A stretch of 50,113 nt of DNA from Apopatosoma sp963618495 (GCA_963618495.1 CAVESF010000017.1:1-50113), one strand, 5' to 3'. Numbered from the stretch's first letter, positions 1-8,533 are shown. Notes: generated by a model not told the origin, from the letters alone. Made by a program: numbers and translations.

Positions 1-168
1 AGTGGGTCCCTTGTTGCGGTACACTTTTGACTCACAATTACTATTATACGAGGAAGAATTGGCGTGGATTTGTTCGCTCTGAACGCCTCTTAAACCAATT
101 CTCTGCGGAATTGTATAGCTCTTTAAAACGAGGATTTTGCCGATCCTCTTTTCGTCATACCCTTTTTT

Positions 169-188
169 GCCTCAAACGGGGCTTTTTT
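169..188 (+). terminator. Intrinsic terminator
   Basis: A five-base-pair stem GCCTC/GGGGC (one wobble pair) closes an AAAC tetraloop and is followed directly by six T. It probably ends a transcript that enters from left of the window. Confidence 0.55.
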
Positions 189-224
189 CTTTGTTGGAAT
201 GTTGAATTTCAAAAAATGCATAGC

Positions 225-274
225 AAAAGGCTGAGCCTCTGCTTAATTAAATGCTTTTGACTCAGCCCCTTTTA
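225..274. terminator. Terminator-like inverted repeat
   Basis: AAAAGGCTGAG at 225-235 pairs with CTCAGCCCCTTTT at 261-273 around an AT-rich loop of about 25 nt. A and T runs flank both arms, so it could work in either direction. The long loop lowers confidence. Confidence 0.4.
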
Positions 275-337
275 CTTATTACTTTTTCGCTCCTCACTTC
301 TCATTTTTCGCTCTTCACTTAACATTTCAAATTACAG

Positions 338-366
338 TTTAAAAAAGCATAAATTTATGATATAAT
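338..366 (+). promoter_or_regulatory. Sigma-A-type promoter of the sigma-factor gene
   Basis: TTTAAA (338-343), a 17-nt spacer and a perfect TATAAT (361-366). The -35 matches consensus at 4 of 6 bases. It leaves a leader of about 80 nt before the TTG start at 453. Confidence 0.5.
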
Positions 367-452
367 TTTATAAAAATACCTATCCGAATCGATTTTGATG
401 CACTATAAGGGCGTAATCATGATTGCAATAAGCCCTGAAAGGAGGGAAAAGC

Positions 453-2042
453 TTGGACGAGAATAAAATCATCCCGTATATTGAACCGATATTTCGTTTT
501 TGCTGCAAGCGACTGTCAAATCGTTATGATGCCGAAGACCTTGCGGGCGAGATTATTTATCATATTCTTGACGGTATAAGCAAATATCAGATAGAATCGC
601 TTGACGCTTGGGTCTGGCGCATTGCCTATAACAGATATGCCCGATTTATTGATACCAGAAATAAAAATCAAGCCATATTGTCATGCGACGATGATCTTTT
701 TGATATCGCGGATTATTCCGACTCTGATGAGGACAATACCAAAGAGCAATATGAAACGGTATTTCGGTATTTACACACATTATCTTCCGCGTATAAAAAT
801 ATTTTTGTTGACTATTATATCGGCGAATTATCTGTCAGAAATCTCGCCCGAAAATATTCTCTCCCCGAAACAACAATCAAATGGCGGCTGAATATCGGAC
901 GCCAAAAAATCAAAGACAGGATAGGAGAAGATAAAATGGATAAAATCTATCAGAGAATCAATTGGAATACGACAGTGTGCAATGGCAATATGGATTCCGA
1001 TGCATATCTTCACACGCAGATTGCACGTGCCATCTGCCTCGCGGCTTATGAAATGCCTTTGACAGTAGAGGAAATCAGCATCAGAACTGGTATACCCACC
1101 ATGTATATTGAAGATGAACTGCCCCGTCTGGAATACGGAGATGCAATATGCAAAGTCGGCAGTAAATACCTAACCGATTTTATTATCTTTCGCTTGAGAG
1201 ACCGAAAGCAGACCGAGGATATTTCCGCGTCGGCGGTAAATATGCTTGCCGATAAATTTGAGGCGATTTTCAAAGAAGCGGCAGACAAAATAGGCACCGT
1301 GGATTTTTACGGCAACGATTTCGGCATGGACAGATTGGGATATATCGTCGTCCCGTATGTACTCAGGCACAAAATCCGCAATGTGAAAAGTAACCGTTTA
1401 AAGCTTGAAAACGTCCCTTGCCCTCCGAGAAAAGACGGCGGCTACGGTTGGTTTATCGTGGAGGAAACCGCAGATGAAAACGAAAACTCTGCCGAATACA
1501 GTACAGGTTGCAATACCGACAGCGACGAAATCAATCCCGCACTGCAGATCTACTATTACTGGATAAGCAAATATTTTGATTATAATGTTTATCACAACAA
1601 CGGAATACGCCGTATGCTTGAAACAGGCGCCATAAAGAACATGACAAACGGTATGATACCCAAAGATGCTCTTTCCGACGAAGACGCCGCCCATTTCGTT
1701 AAAAACAATTTACTCACGCTCTCCGAGGGTAATCTTTATCTTAATATCCCATATTTCACGGAGGAACAGTTTATGGAATTTGTTTCTCTGTTTGATGTGA
1801 CCGATGAAAAGATAAATGATCTTCTTGCCGAATGGATCAAACGTGTCCGCAAAAATTTTGAGAGTTTTGTGCCGAAGCATCTGCACAGCCAGATAAATCA
1901 ATGGGTAAATTATTATCTCTATCAGATTGTCGGCTATGTTACCGATGAATTGATTCATCGCGGAGTTTTAAGCGAACCCGATCATGAAAAGCCTTTGACA
2001 AACGGTGTGTTCTGCGTTGAGGGGAAAAATATAAATCCCTGA
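453..2042 (+). CDS. ECF-like sigma-70 factor with large C-terminal extension
   Basis: Predicted alternative RNA polymerase sigma factor. The start is TTG, chosen because GGAGGG lies a few bases upstream. Residues 25-67 look like sigma region 2 (AEDLAGEII, then a WVWRIAYNRYARF helix), and residues 126-157 look like region 4 (LSVRNLARKYSLPETTIKWRL, a helix-turn-helix). The 529-residue protein is far longer than the usual ECF length of about 180. Residues 170-529 include a winged-helix-like segment (about 195-250, LTVEEISIRTGIP) and then sequence I do not recognise. The extension has no clear membrane segment and may be a cytosolic sensor. No anti-sigma gene is adjacent, so control may be built into the protein itself; that is inference. 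Confidence 0.75.
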   Translation: MDENKIIPYIEPIFRFCCKRLSNRYDAEDLAGEIIYHILDGISKYQIESLDAWVWRIAYNRYARFIDTRNKNQAILSCDDDLFDIADYSDSDEDNTKEQYETVFRYLHTLSSAYKNIFVDYYIGELSVRNLARKYSLPETTIKWRLNIGRQKIKDRIGEDKMDKIYQRINWNTTVCNGNMDSDAYLHTQIARAICLAAYEMPLTVEEISIRTGIPTMYIEDELPRLEYGDAICKVGSKYLTDFIIFRLRDRKQTEDISASAVNMLADKFEAIFKEAADKIGTVDFYGNDFGMDRLGYIVVPYVLRHKIRNVKSNRLKLENVPCPPRKDGGYGWFIVEETADENENSAEYSTGCNTDSDEINPALQIYYYWISKYFDYNVYHNNGIRRMLETGAIKNMTNGMIPKDALSDEDAAHFVKNNLLTLSEGNLYLNIPYFTEEQFMEFVSLFDVTDEKINDLLAEWIKRVRKNFESFVPKHLHSQINQWVNYYLYQIVGYVTDELIHRGVLSEPDHEKPLTNGVFCVEGKNINP

Positions 2043-2052
2043 ATAAATCCGG

Positions 2053-2090
2053 CGCCGAAAGCAGTCATATGACTGCCCTCGGCGTCGATT
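2053..2090. terminator. Terminator between convergent genes
   Basis: CGCCG (2053-2057) pairs with CGGCG (2080-2084). Inside is the perfect palindrome GCAGTCATATGACTGC, followed by a short T-rich run. It sits between the sigma-factor gene and the convergent membrane-protein gene and could serve both. Confidence 0.55.
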
Positions 2091-2102
2091 TAAATTCTCC
2101 CT

Positions 2103-2879
2103 TTATTTCGATTTGTCCTTTTCATCTGGTTTTCCCGTCAGCTCAAAATGCGCGGCAAATTTCACGAAATGCGGACGGAATACAAATCTCCCATCAAGCT
2201 TTTTCGAGAAAAATCCTATTATCGAGCCGTTCAGAACCGCCATGACAAGTGTTCCCCAGTTCAGCCCCTCAAGCTTTCCGAAAAAGCAGAGCGTCATTGC
2301 CACGCTCACAAGGAGCAGTGTGATATCAACGCCTGTTTTGAAAGCCGGCAGGCTGATTCCATAGCGAAAAGAAACGGCTTTCACAAAGAAATCATAGACC
2401 TGTGGATAAAGATAGGTTTTGAAAAACAGCGAGACGGAGAAAGAGGTCAGCAAAACTCCGACGATAAACATTAAAATCCGAAGCCACAGTGCCATGCTGC
2501 CGGGCTCCGTCACGGAGGGATTAAAGCAAGGAAGCATCCGCCACAGGTCAAGCACAGCTCCGTAAACGAGGCAGGTGAAAAAAGACATCAGGTATATCGG
2601 CTTGAATCTTCTTATAACAAGACACAGCAAAACAAACACACCTGCCTGAATAATATATTCCGCCTGCCCGAATGTGACGACTCCGACTTTCAGACTGAGT
2701 AAATAGGCGGGTGCCACGACCATGGAAATCCCAAAATCCGCCGCCGTCAGCATCACCACGGCAAGAGCCAAAAGAATAATTGCAAGAGCATATGTGACCT
2801 CCGATGAAATACAGAGCTTTTTTCGCGGCTCGTTTCCCGCTCTGCCCTGCTCTCTCTGAATAAATCCTGCCTGCTTCAT
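2103..2879 (-). CDS. DUF6198/YczE-like membrane protein
   Basis: Integral membrane protein of unknown function, 258 residues from the ATG at 2879. This start is preferred over the upstream in-frame ATG because GGAGG (2886-2890) precedes it at good spacing and because the upstream one falls in the leader terminator. About six hydrophobic segments are visible (roughly 29-46, 74-92, 95-113, 132-155, 183-201 and 207-224), and both ends are charged. The AADFGISMVVAPAYLLS stretch after the first segment resembles the YczE/YitT-like superfamily (COG2364, DUF6198). Its own promoter and a leader with a terminator-like hairpin precede it, and it diverges from an XRE regulator that may control it. The substrate is unknown. 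Confidence 0.75.
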   Translation of the reverse strand: MKQAGFIQREQGRAGNEPRKKLCISSEVTYALAIILLALAVVMLTAADFGISMVVAPAYLLSLKVGVVTFGQAEYIIQAGVFVLLCLVIRRFKPIYLMSFFTCLVYGAVLDLWRMLPCFNPSVTEPGSMALWLRILMFIVGVLLTSFSVSLFFKTYLYPQVYDFFVKAVSFRYGISLPAFKTGVDITLLLVSVAMTLCFFGKLEGLNWGTLVMAVLNGSIIGFFSKKLDGRFVFRPHFVKFAAHFELTGKPDEKDKSK

Positions 2880-2967
2880 ATCATACCTCCATAAAAAACG
2901 CCACACACCGTTTTTGGTGCATGGCGAAAATGAGTTTCCCTCTCAGAAAAATCCACACTGATTTTAC
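2880..2967 (-). promoter_or_regulatory. Structured 5' leader with terminator hairpin (attenuator candidate)
   Basis: Read on the minus strand, the transcript from the promoter at 2974-3002 gives a leader of about 88 nt. It has a small hairpin TGAG/CTCA with an AGGGAAA loop (2931-2945). A second stem, CGCCATGCACC with GGTGTGTGGCG (2899-2926), is followed by six T (2893-2898) and then the Shine-Dalgarno GGAGG. A terminator directly before the ribosome binding site of a membrane-protein gene is the arrangement of a riboswitch or attenuator. I do not recognise a known riboswitch class. Confidence 0.5.
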
Positions 2968-2973
2968 AGCTAC

Positions 2974-3002
2974 AATATATCACAAAATCGCACGATTGTC
3001 AA
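2974..3002 (-). promoter_or_regulatory. Promoter of the DUF6198 gene
   Basis: On the minus strand, a perfect TTGACA (3002-2997), a 17-nt spacer and TATATT (2979-2974). The predicted start is near 2967. Confidence 0.7.
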
Positions 3003-3107
3003 GTGAAAATCACACATAAAAAGAGCCGTTTTCATTGAAATTGAACCTCAAATCAATTTCCGCTTAAAATTTAAGCGCTGCTTAAGGCATTATGAAGAAT
3101 CACTGTC

Positions 3108-3135
3108 TTGCTTTTTGCTGAAATTATGGTAAAAT
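3108..3135 (+). promoter_or_regulatory. Promoter of the XRE regulator gene
   Basis: TTGCTT (3108-3113), a 16-nt spacer and TAAAAT (3130-3135), followed about 45 nt later by GGAGG and the ATG at 3180. Confidence 0.5.
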
Positions 3136-3179
3136 AGAATCACAAAGGCACTTTTGAATCCAACTTCGGAGGTATGATA

Positions 3180-4265
3180 ATGAATCTCGGTACCACAATA
3201 AAAAAACTGCGCATTCAGCTTGGCAAGACGCAGGAGCAGCTCGCCGAATATCTGAATGTATCCGTTTCCGCCGTTTCTCAATGGGAGAGTGGCAAAACAG
3301 TACCCGATGTTTCCACGCTCGTCGTCATGGCGGATTTTTTCGATGTATCTCTCGATGAGCTTTTCGGCAGAACCACTGCGGATAAGGAAAAGCGGATAAA
3401 AAAGTATGAAAAGCTGTCGATGGAATACAGTAGCAGAGGTGAGCTTTCCAAAAGACTTGCGCTCTGGCGCGAAGCTGTTCAGAAATATCCGGGCGATTTC
3501 TCCTGCCTGAGTAAATTGGCATATACATTGCTCATGTTGTTTACCGGAACCTGCGAAAAGGACAGGCGTGAAGAACTTGCCAAAGAATGCCTTGCAATAT
3601 GTGAGCGCATCATGCGGGATTGCAAAGACTCATCTATACGAAACGACATCATTCAGATATTGGTATATTTATATTCAAGAGAAGAAATTTCGTTTGCAAG
3701 CGAAAACAAAGCGGTGGAATATGCTATGATGGCAAGCAGTGCTTTTTCCTGCCTGGACGAGCTGTTGGCAAACGCATATTTCACACACGAAAGCCAAGAA
3801 AAAAAGCTTTGCGCCATGCATCGTAACATTCTCACATATACCAATTTACTGACGCAAAATATGCTTCATGCGGAATACGACAATGTCGAGGACAAATGCT
3901 GTGCCTGCCAAGCGGCGATGAAGCTATGGGAGACAATCATCTACGACGGAAACTATCTCTTCTATCACAGCAGTATCTATCAGATATATCTTAAACTGGC
4001 TTCGTGCCACGCAAAGCTCGGAAGAAAAGAGAAAACGCTGGACGCACTGAAAAACGCTTTTTATCATGCGGAGCGCTTTGACACTCTTCCCGAGGATGAA
4101 CAGCACTTCACAAGTATTTTTGTAAAAGCGCAGACATTCTCCGCATCAAATATTGTGAAGAACTATTCTTCGCCGACCACCGACGATGTCAAAAGCACCA
4201 TGAAAAAGAAAGAATTTGATTTTCTGCGCGATGATGAGGAATTTATCGCTCTGGAAAAGCGATGA
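3180..4265 (+). CDS. XRE-family regulator with TPR-like C-terminal region
   Basis: Predicted DNA-binding regulator of 361 residues. An ATG lies at 3174, but GGAGG at 3168-3172 leaves only one base before it, so the ATG at 3180 (7-nt spacing) is preferred. Residues 5-62 form a Cro/C1-type helix-turn-helix: LGKTQEQLAEYLNVS, then AVSQWESGKTVPD, then FFDVSLDELFG. The remaining 300 residues are helical and TPR-like, as in regulators that sense peptides or partner proteins, though no such partner is seen nearby. It is divergent from the DUF6198 gene, with which it shares a 300-bp intergenic region. Regulation of that gene is plausible but inferred. Confidence 0.8.
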   Translation: MNLGTTIKKLRIQLGKTQEQLAEYLNVSVSAVSQWESGKTVPDVSTLVVMADFFDVSLDELFGRTTADKEKRIKKYEKLSMEYSSRGELSKRLALWREAVQKYPGDFSCLSKLAYTLLMLFTGTCEKDRREELAKECLAICERIMRDCKDSSIRNDIIQILVYLYSREEISFASENKAVEYAMMASSAFSCLDELLANAYFTHESQEKKLCAMHRNILTYTNLLTQNMLHAEYDNVEDKCCACQAAMKLWETIIYDGNYLFYHSSIYQIYLKLASCHAKLGRKEKTLDALKNAFYHAERFDTLPEDEQHFTSIFVKAQTFSASNIVKNYSSPTTDDVKSTMKKKEFDFLRDDEEFIALEKR

Positions 4266-4286
4266 ACAACTATTTCCGATATACAG

Positions 4287-4318
4287 AAAGAGCGGCTCGC
4301 ACCGCTCTTTTTATTTTT
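4287..4318 (+). terminator. Intrinsic terminator after the XRE gene
   Basis: A nine-base-pair stem AAAGAGCGG/CCGCTCTTT with a six-base loop, followed by a T-rich run (TTTTTATTTTT). Confidence 0.9.
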
Positions 4319-4391
4319 CGCGCCAAAAAGCAATACTTCCTCATTTTTCTTACAGAAAACCGCACAGTGTCAATATTTTCCTGCATTGCTA

Positions 4392-4420
4392 TTGAAAAGC
4401 GCGCAGATTTATGGTAAAAT
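4392..4420 (+). promoter_or_regulatory. Promoter of ftsH
   Basis: TTGAAA (4392-4397), a 17-nt spacer and TAAAAT (4415-4420). The leader before the ftsH ATG is about 57 nt. Confidence 0.65.
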
Positions 4421-4483
4421 CAAATCAGATTCGGTTCGCCGAAAGCGGACATATGATTTTATTGAAAAGGAGCCGATTTTAAG

Positions 4484-6313
4484 ATGAAAGAAGTCAAAAC
4501 CCCGAAAAAACCGCTTATCTATTATTACGGCATAGTATTGCTCATCATCCTTGTATTCAATATGATTGTATCACCTCTGATTGCAAACTCAAAAGTAAAA
4601 GAAGTCGATTACGGCACATTCATGAAAATGATAGAGGAGAAAAACATCGGCAAAGTAGAAGTCGATGATTCCGAAATCTACTTCACAGACAAAAACAACG
4701 AGCAAATTTACAAAACAGGTGCCATGGACGACCCGACGCTGACAGAGCGTCTCTACACCTCGGGCGCAACTTTCGCGCGCAATATCCAGAAAGAAATGTC
4801 TCCTCTGCTCAGCTTTTTCATAACATTTATCCTGCCTGTCCTGATTTTTGCCATTCTGGGACAGTATCTGGCAAAGAAAATGATGTCGCAGGCAGGCGGT
4901 CCCAATGCGATGGCATTCGGCATAGGCAAAAGCAATGCCAAGGTTTATGTTCCGTCCACCGACGGCATCCGTTTTTCCGATGTTGCGGGCGAGGATGAAG
5001 CCAAAGAAAATCTCACAGAAATAGTGGATTATCTGCATAATCCGAAGAAATATTCCGACATCGGCGCATCTATGCCGAAAGGCGTTCTTCTCGTAGGGCC
5101 TCCAGGAACAGGAAAAACAATGCTTGCCAAGGCTGTTGCCGGCGAGGCGGGCGTGCCTTTCTTCTCAATGTCAGGCTCAGAATTTGTCGAAATGTTTGTC
5201 GGCATGGGCGCATCAAAGGTGCGTGACCTTTTCGCGCAGGCTAAAGAAAAGGCTCCCTGCATCGTATTTATAGATGAAATCGATGCCATAGGCAAGAAGC
5301 GCGACGGACAGTTCGGCGGCAATGACGAGCGCGAGCAGACGCTCAATCAGCTGCTGACAGAAATGGACGGCTTCGAGGGAAACAACGGCGTCATCATTCT
5401 TGCGGCTACAAACCGTCCCGAATCGCTCGATCCCGCGCTGACGCGTCCCGGTCGATTTGACCGCAGAGTTCCCGTAGAGCTTCCCGACCTTGCGGGTCGT
5501 GAGGCGATACTCAAGGTTCATGCAAAGAAAATCAAGACGGCGCCGAATGTGGATTTTCACACGATTGCCCGCATGGCATCGGGAACATCTGGCGCCGAGC
5601 TTGCAAATATTATCAATGAAGCAGCTCTCCGTGCCGTGCGCAGCGGTCGTTCTGTTGTTGAGCAGGCAGACCTTGAAGAGAGTATCGAAGTTGTCATCGC
5701 GGGATATCAGAAGAAAAACGCCATCATGACAGATGCCGAAAAGAAAGTCGTATCATATCATGAGATAGGTCATGCGCTCGTTGCCGCCCTGCAGACAGAT
5801 TCCGCTCCCGTGCAGAAAATCACGATAATTCCCCGCACCTCGGGTGCGCTCGGTTATACGATGCAGGTCGAGCAGAATGACAAGGTTCTGATGACAAAAG
5901 AAGAGCTTGAAAACAAGCTTGCCACGCTGACAGGCGGTCGCGCGGCAGAGGAGATTGCTTTCGGTCAGATTACCACAGGTGCCTCAAACGATATCGAGCA
6001 GGCAACCAAGCTTGCCCGCGCGATGATTACGCGCTACGGCATGACGGATGAATTTGACATGGTAGCCATGGAAACGGTAAACAATCAATATCTCGGCGGT
6101 GACGCAGCTCTTGCCTGCTCCGCGGATATGCAGAAAGAAATTGACAAAAAAGTGATCGAGACAATCAAAGCACAGCATGAAAAAGCCCGTAGGCTTCTTT
6201 CCGACAACCGCAAAAAGCTCGATGAGCTGGCAAGCTATCTCTACGAAAAAGAAACCATCACAGGCAGTGAATTTATGACTATTCTCGGCAGAAAGGAAGC
6301 GAGCGCGATATGA
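4484..6313 (+). CDS. ftsH: ATP-dependent zinc metalloprotease FtsH
   Basis: Membrane-anchored AAA+ protease that degrades misfolded membrane proteins and short-lived regulators. The 609 residues show the full family layout: a membrane segment at about 11-33, an extracytoplasmic part, a second membrane segment at about 107-130, then the AAA module. Walker A is GPPGTGKT (205-212), Walker B is IVFIDEID (260-267), and the second region of homology ends in RPGRFDR. The zinc site HEIGH (426-430) is followed by the peptidase domain. HEIGH in place of the usual HEAGH keeps both histidines and the catalytic glutamate. An AAGGAG site precedes the ATG, and the stop overlaps the next start. Confidence 0.97.
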   Translation: MKEVKTPKKPLIYYYGIVLLIILVFNMIVSPLIANSKVKEVDYGTFMKMIEEKNIGKVEVDDSEIYFTDKNNEQIYKTGAMDDPTLTERLYTSGATFARNIQKEMSPLLSFFITFILPVLIFAILGQYLAKKMMSQAGGPNAMAFGIGKSNAKVYVPSTDGIRFSDVAGEDEAKENLTEIVDYLHNPKKYSDIGASMPKGVLLVGPPGTGKTMLAKAVAGEAGVPFFSMSGSEFVEMFVGMGASKVRDLFAQAKEKAPCIVFIDEIDAIGKKRDGQFGGNDEREQTLNQLLTEMDGFEGNNGVIILAATNRPESLDPALTRPGRFDRRVPVELPDLAGREAILKVHAKKIKTAPNVDFHTIARMASGTSGAELANIINEAALRAVRSGRSVVEQADLEESIEVVIAGYQKKNAIMTDAEKKVVSYHEIGHALVAALQTDSAPVQKITIIPRTSGALGYTMQVEQNDKVLMTKEELENKLATLTGGRAAEEIAFGQITTGASNDIEQATKLARAMITRYGMTDEFDMVAMETVNNQYLGGDAALACSADMQKEIDKKVIETIKAQHEKARRLLSDNRKKLDELASYLYEKETITGSEFMTILGRKEASAI

Positions 6314-6852
6314 AAAGAAGATATAATTTCGGCTGGAGCGAGCTCGTTGTCGGTCTGCTTCTGATTCTGCTCGGCATCTTTACCTTTGCCCGCCCCGAAA
6401 GTATGCTGACAGGCGCTGTCGTAATCTACGGAATCATTGCCATTGCAATGGGTATTGACGATATTGTGATTTATGTCAGAATGTCGCGCTTCACGGGATT
6501 CGGACCCATACTGTCGCTTATCTCGGGGATTCTCAGCGTCATGTGCGGTGTAATGCTGATTGCAAATCCGAATATCGGCAAATGGGCGCTGACCGTCCTG
6601 CTCCCGCTTTGGTTTATCTCGCATTGTATCGCAGGGCTTGTCAGAGCAGAACTGACGCGCCTCTTCGGCAGCAGATTTTATTATATATTCTCGCTGATAC
6701 TCAATATTCTCGGTCTGATACTCGGATTTGTAATGATATTCAGCCCGTCGATTTCTTTCCTGACGATAAAAATAATAAGCTATTTTGTAGCCGTGTATTT
6801 GATTCTTTTTGGAATCGAAAGCGTCATCACGGCATTCATCCGCAGAAGATAA
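6310..6852 (+). CDS. HdeD/DUF308-like membrane protein
   Basis: Small integral membrane protein of 180 residues with about six hydrophobic segments, arranged as tandem two-helix repeats typical of the HdeD/DUF308 family. In E. coli HdeD is linked to acid tolerance, but the family's biochemical role is not known. The ATG overlaps the ftsH stop by four bases (ATGA), so the two genes are translationally coupled and may share a membrane stress function. The C-terminus ends in a basic RRR anchor. No terminator with a T-run follows closely. Confidence 0.8.
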   Translation: MKRRYNFGWSELVVGLLLILLGIFTFARPESMLTGAVVIYGIIAIAMGIDDIVIYVRMSRFTGFGPILSLISGILSVMCGVMLIANPNIGKWALTVLLPLWFISHCIAGLVRAELTRLFGSRFYYIFSLILNILGLILGFVMIFSPSISFLTIKIISYFVAVYLILFGIESVITAFIRRR

Positions 6853-6901
6853 AACGGAATTTTAAAACAGTGGTGATGACAATGGATGAAATTTAAAAAA
6901 A

Positions 6902-6994
6902 GTGTTATCCCACCAGCAAGTTGCTCTTGTGATCTATGCAGAAATTATTGCAGTTGCTCATGATGGTGGACTGCAGGTCAGGCAAAACGCATAA
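6902..6994 (+). other. Possible gene remnant in the ftsH/rplQ intergenic region
   Basis: The 294-bp stretch 6853-7146 has no clear gene. One short frame (30 codons, GTG to TAA) has protein-like composition (QQVALVIYAEIIAVAHDGG) but lacks a ribosome binding site. It could be a decayed fragment or chance. The rest of the stretch holds two hairpins that end the ribosomal operon. Confidence 0.2.
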
Positions 6995-7003
6995 CTTAAA
7001 AAC

Positions 7004-7031
7004 GCAGGCAATCCGCGAGCGGATTGCCTGC
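7004..7031. terminator. Long perfect hairpin, probable bidirectional terminator
   Basis: A 13-base-pair perfect stem GCAGGCAATCCGC/GCGGATTGCCTGC with a 2-nt centre. On the minus strand it is followed by GTTTTTAAG, which suits the end of the ribosomal operon. On the plus strand the tail is only weakly T-rich. Confidence 0.6.
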
Positions 7032-7052
7032 CTTCATTATATCGATATTATC

Positions 7053-7080
7053 AAAAAGTTCAGACTTTCATAAATGTCTG
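7053..7080 (-). terminator. Terminator after rplQ
   Basis: On the minus strand, CAGAC and GTCTG pair around an AT-rich loop and are followed by AACTTTTT. It lies about 70 nt beyond the rplQ stop and just before the stronger hairpin at 7004-7031. Confidence 0.5.
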
Positions 7081-7146
7081 TTGTTTTAAAAATAACAACG
7101 CACCTTCACTTTTTCGGTCTGCACTTTTTCAGCATCCCATAAAAAC

Positions 7147-7488
7147 TTAGATAAGCTTTATGAGAGCCATCTCCGCTGCATCACCACGACGGGGACCGAG
7201 CTTGTAAATAGCTGTGTAACCACCGTTTCTATCTGCATACTTGGGAGCGATTTCGTCAAAAACCTTCTTTACAACGGATTCCTTTGTTATAAAAGCAAGT
7301 GCCTGACGGCGTGAAGCAAGAGTATTTTTCTTGCCGAGAGTAATCATCTTCTCTGCAAGGCTTCTGACTTCCTTTGCTCTTGTAAGAGTTGTTTCTATAG
7401 AACCGTTTTCCAAAAGATAAGTAACCATGCCTCTGAGCATAGCCTGTCTGTGGGCAGTAGGTCTGCCGAGTTTTCTGGTTCCGGGCAT
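7147..7488 (-). CDS. rplQ: 50S ribosomal protein L17
   Basis: Large-subunit protein that lies near the exit-tunnel region. At 113 residues it has the usual short bacterial length, with the signature basic N-terminus (RKLGRPTAHRQAMLRGM) and the C-terminal YTAIYKLGPRRGDAAEMALI. It is the last gene of the S10-spc-alpha cluster, 79 nt after rpoA, and is followed by two hairpins that end the unit. The start is ATG behind an AGGAGG-type site. Confidence 0.97.
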   Translation of the reverse strand: MPGTRKLGRPTAHRQAMLRGMVTYLLENGSIETTLTRAKEVRSLAEKMITLGKKNTLASRRQALAFITKESVVKKVFDEIAPKYADRNGGYTAIYKLGPRRGDAAEMALIKLI

Positions 7489-7567
7489 TTCAGTATTCCT
7501 CCTTTGCCTGATTTTTATAAAGGATTATCTATACCAAACTTAGATAACTCTTTTATTTCGATATGAC

Positions 7568-8533
7568 TCAGTCCTCTTCGCGACGGAGAGTAAGTCCGAG
7601 CGAATGAAGCTTCTGTATAACTTCTTCGAGCGACTTCTTACCGAGGTTACGAACCTTTATCATATCTTCCTCTGTCTTGCTTGTCAAATCTTCAACCGTA
7701 TCAATGCCTGCGCGCTTGAGGCAGTTGAAGCTGCGAACAGACAGGTCAAGCTCCTCAATGGTCATCTCAAGGACTTTTTCCTTCTTGGTTTCTTCGCGTT
7801 CAACCATAATTTCCGCCCTCTTTGCCTCATCCGAAAGTTCAACAAAGAGGTTGAGGTGTTCGTTGAGTATCTTGGCAGCAAGCGATACAGCTTCCTTCGC
7901 GGAAATAGTACCGTTTGTCAATACATTCAAAGTAAGCTTGTCATAGTCAATGCTGTTTCCTACACGGGTGTTGTCAACCTCGTAGTTTACATTGTAAACA
8001 GGCGTGAATATCGAATCTACAAATATCACACCGAGCTGACCTGCGGAATATATCTGCTTGTTCTTATCCTGAGAAACATATCCTCTGCCATGGTCAAAGG
8101 TAAGCTCCATATGGAAGCGTACACCTTCGCTGACAGTTGCCAGATGATGCTCGGGATTGAGAATTTCAAGCTCGTCATCACATACGATGTCACCTGCGCA
8201 AACATCCTTTGTACCCGTAACATCAATGTATACGGTTTTGGGGGCGTTGCCGTGAAGTCTTGCCGTGATTCCCTTGACATTGAGGACGATTTCGCAAACA
8301 TCCTCTTTTACACCGGGAACAGTGGATATCTCGTGGAGAACATCCTTGCCGCCGCCCGCTATTTTGATGCTGACTACAGCTACGCCGGGAAGCGAGCTGA
8401 GAAGCACTCTGCGGAGCGAGTTGCCGAGCGTTGTGCCGTAGCCACGCTCAAGAGGCTCTACCGTAAATGTTCCGCTTTTGCCGTCTTCACTGAGATTATC
8501 AACCGATATATTCGGCTTTTCTATTTCTATCAT
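7568..8533 (-). CDS. rpoA: RNA polymerase alpha subunit
   Basis: Assembly platform of RNA polymerase; the C-terminal domain contacts UP elements and activators. The 321 residues comprise the N-terminal dimerization and assembly domain (to about 230, with the LGNSLRRVLLSSLPG motif near the start), a short linker, and the C-terminal domain at about 255-312 (VRSFNCLKRAGIDTVEDL, then VRNLGKKSLEEV, the helix-hairpin-helix that binds DNA). It lies between rpsD and rplQ as in other Firmicutes. A 110-nt gap separates it from rpsD. Confidence 0.98.
   Translation of the reverse strand: MIEIEKPNISVDNLSEDGKSGTFTVEPLERGYGTTLGNSLRRVLLSSLPGVAVVSIKIAGGGKDVLHEISTVPGVKEDVCEIVLNVKGITARLHGNAPKTVYIDVTGTKDVCAGDIVCDDELEILNPEHHLATVSEGVRFHMELTFDHGRGYVSQDKNKQIYSAGQLGVIFVDSIFTPVYNVNYEVDNTRVGNSIDYDKLTLNVLTNGTISAKEAVSLAAKILNEHLNLFVELSDEAKRAEIMVEREETKKEKVLEMTIEELDLSVRSFNCLKRAGIDTVEDLTSKTEEDMIKVRNLGKKSLEEVIQKLHSLGLTLRREED

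Larger units (their letters stand above)
1..452. other. Intergenic region upstream of the sigma-factor gene
   Basis: No convincing gene is seen here. A 77-codon open frame at 27-260 has no good ribosome binding site, is low in complexity and runs through two terminator-like hairpins, so it is not called. The stretch holds those hairpins (169-188 and 225-274), a CT-rich run at about 270-330 that resembles intergenic runs near 24.1 kb and 33.5 kb, and a promoter just before the sigma-factor gene. The first bases may belong to a gene that lies outside the window. Confidence 0.6.

Noticed and set aside
27..260. A 77-codon open reading frame at the left edge
   Set aside because: No ribosome binding site, unusual composition, and it runs through two terminator-like hairpins.
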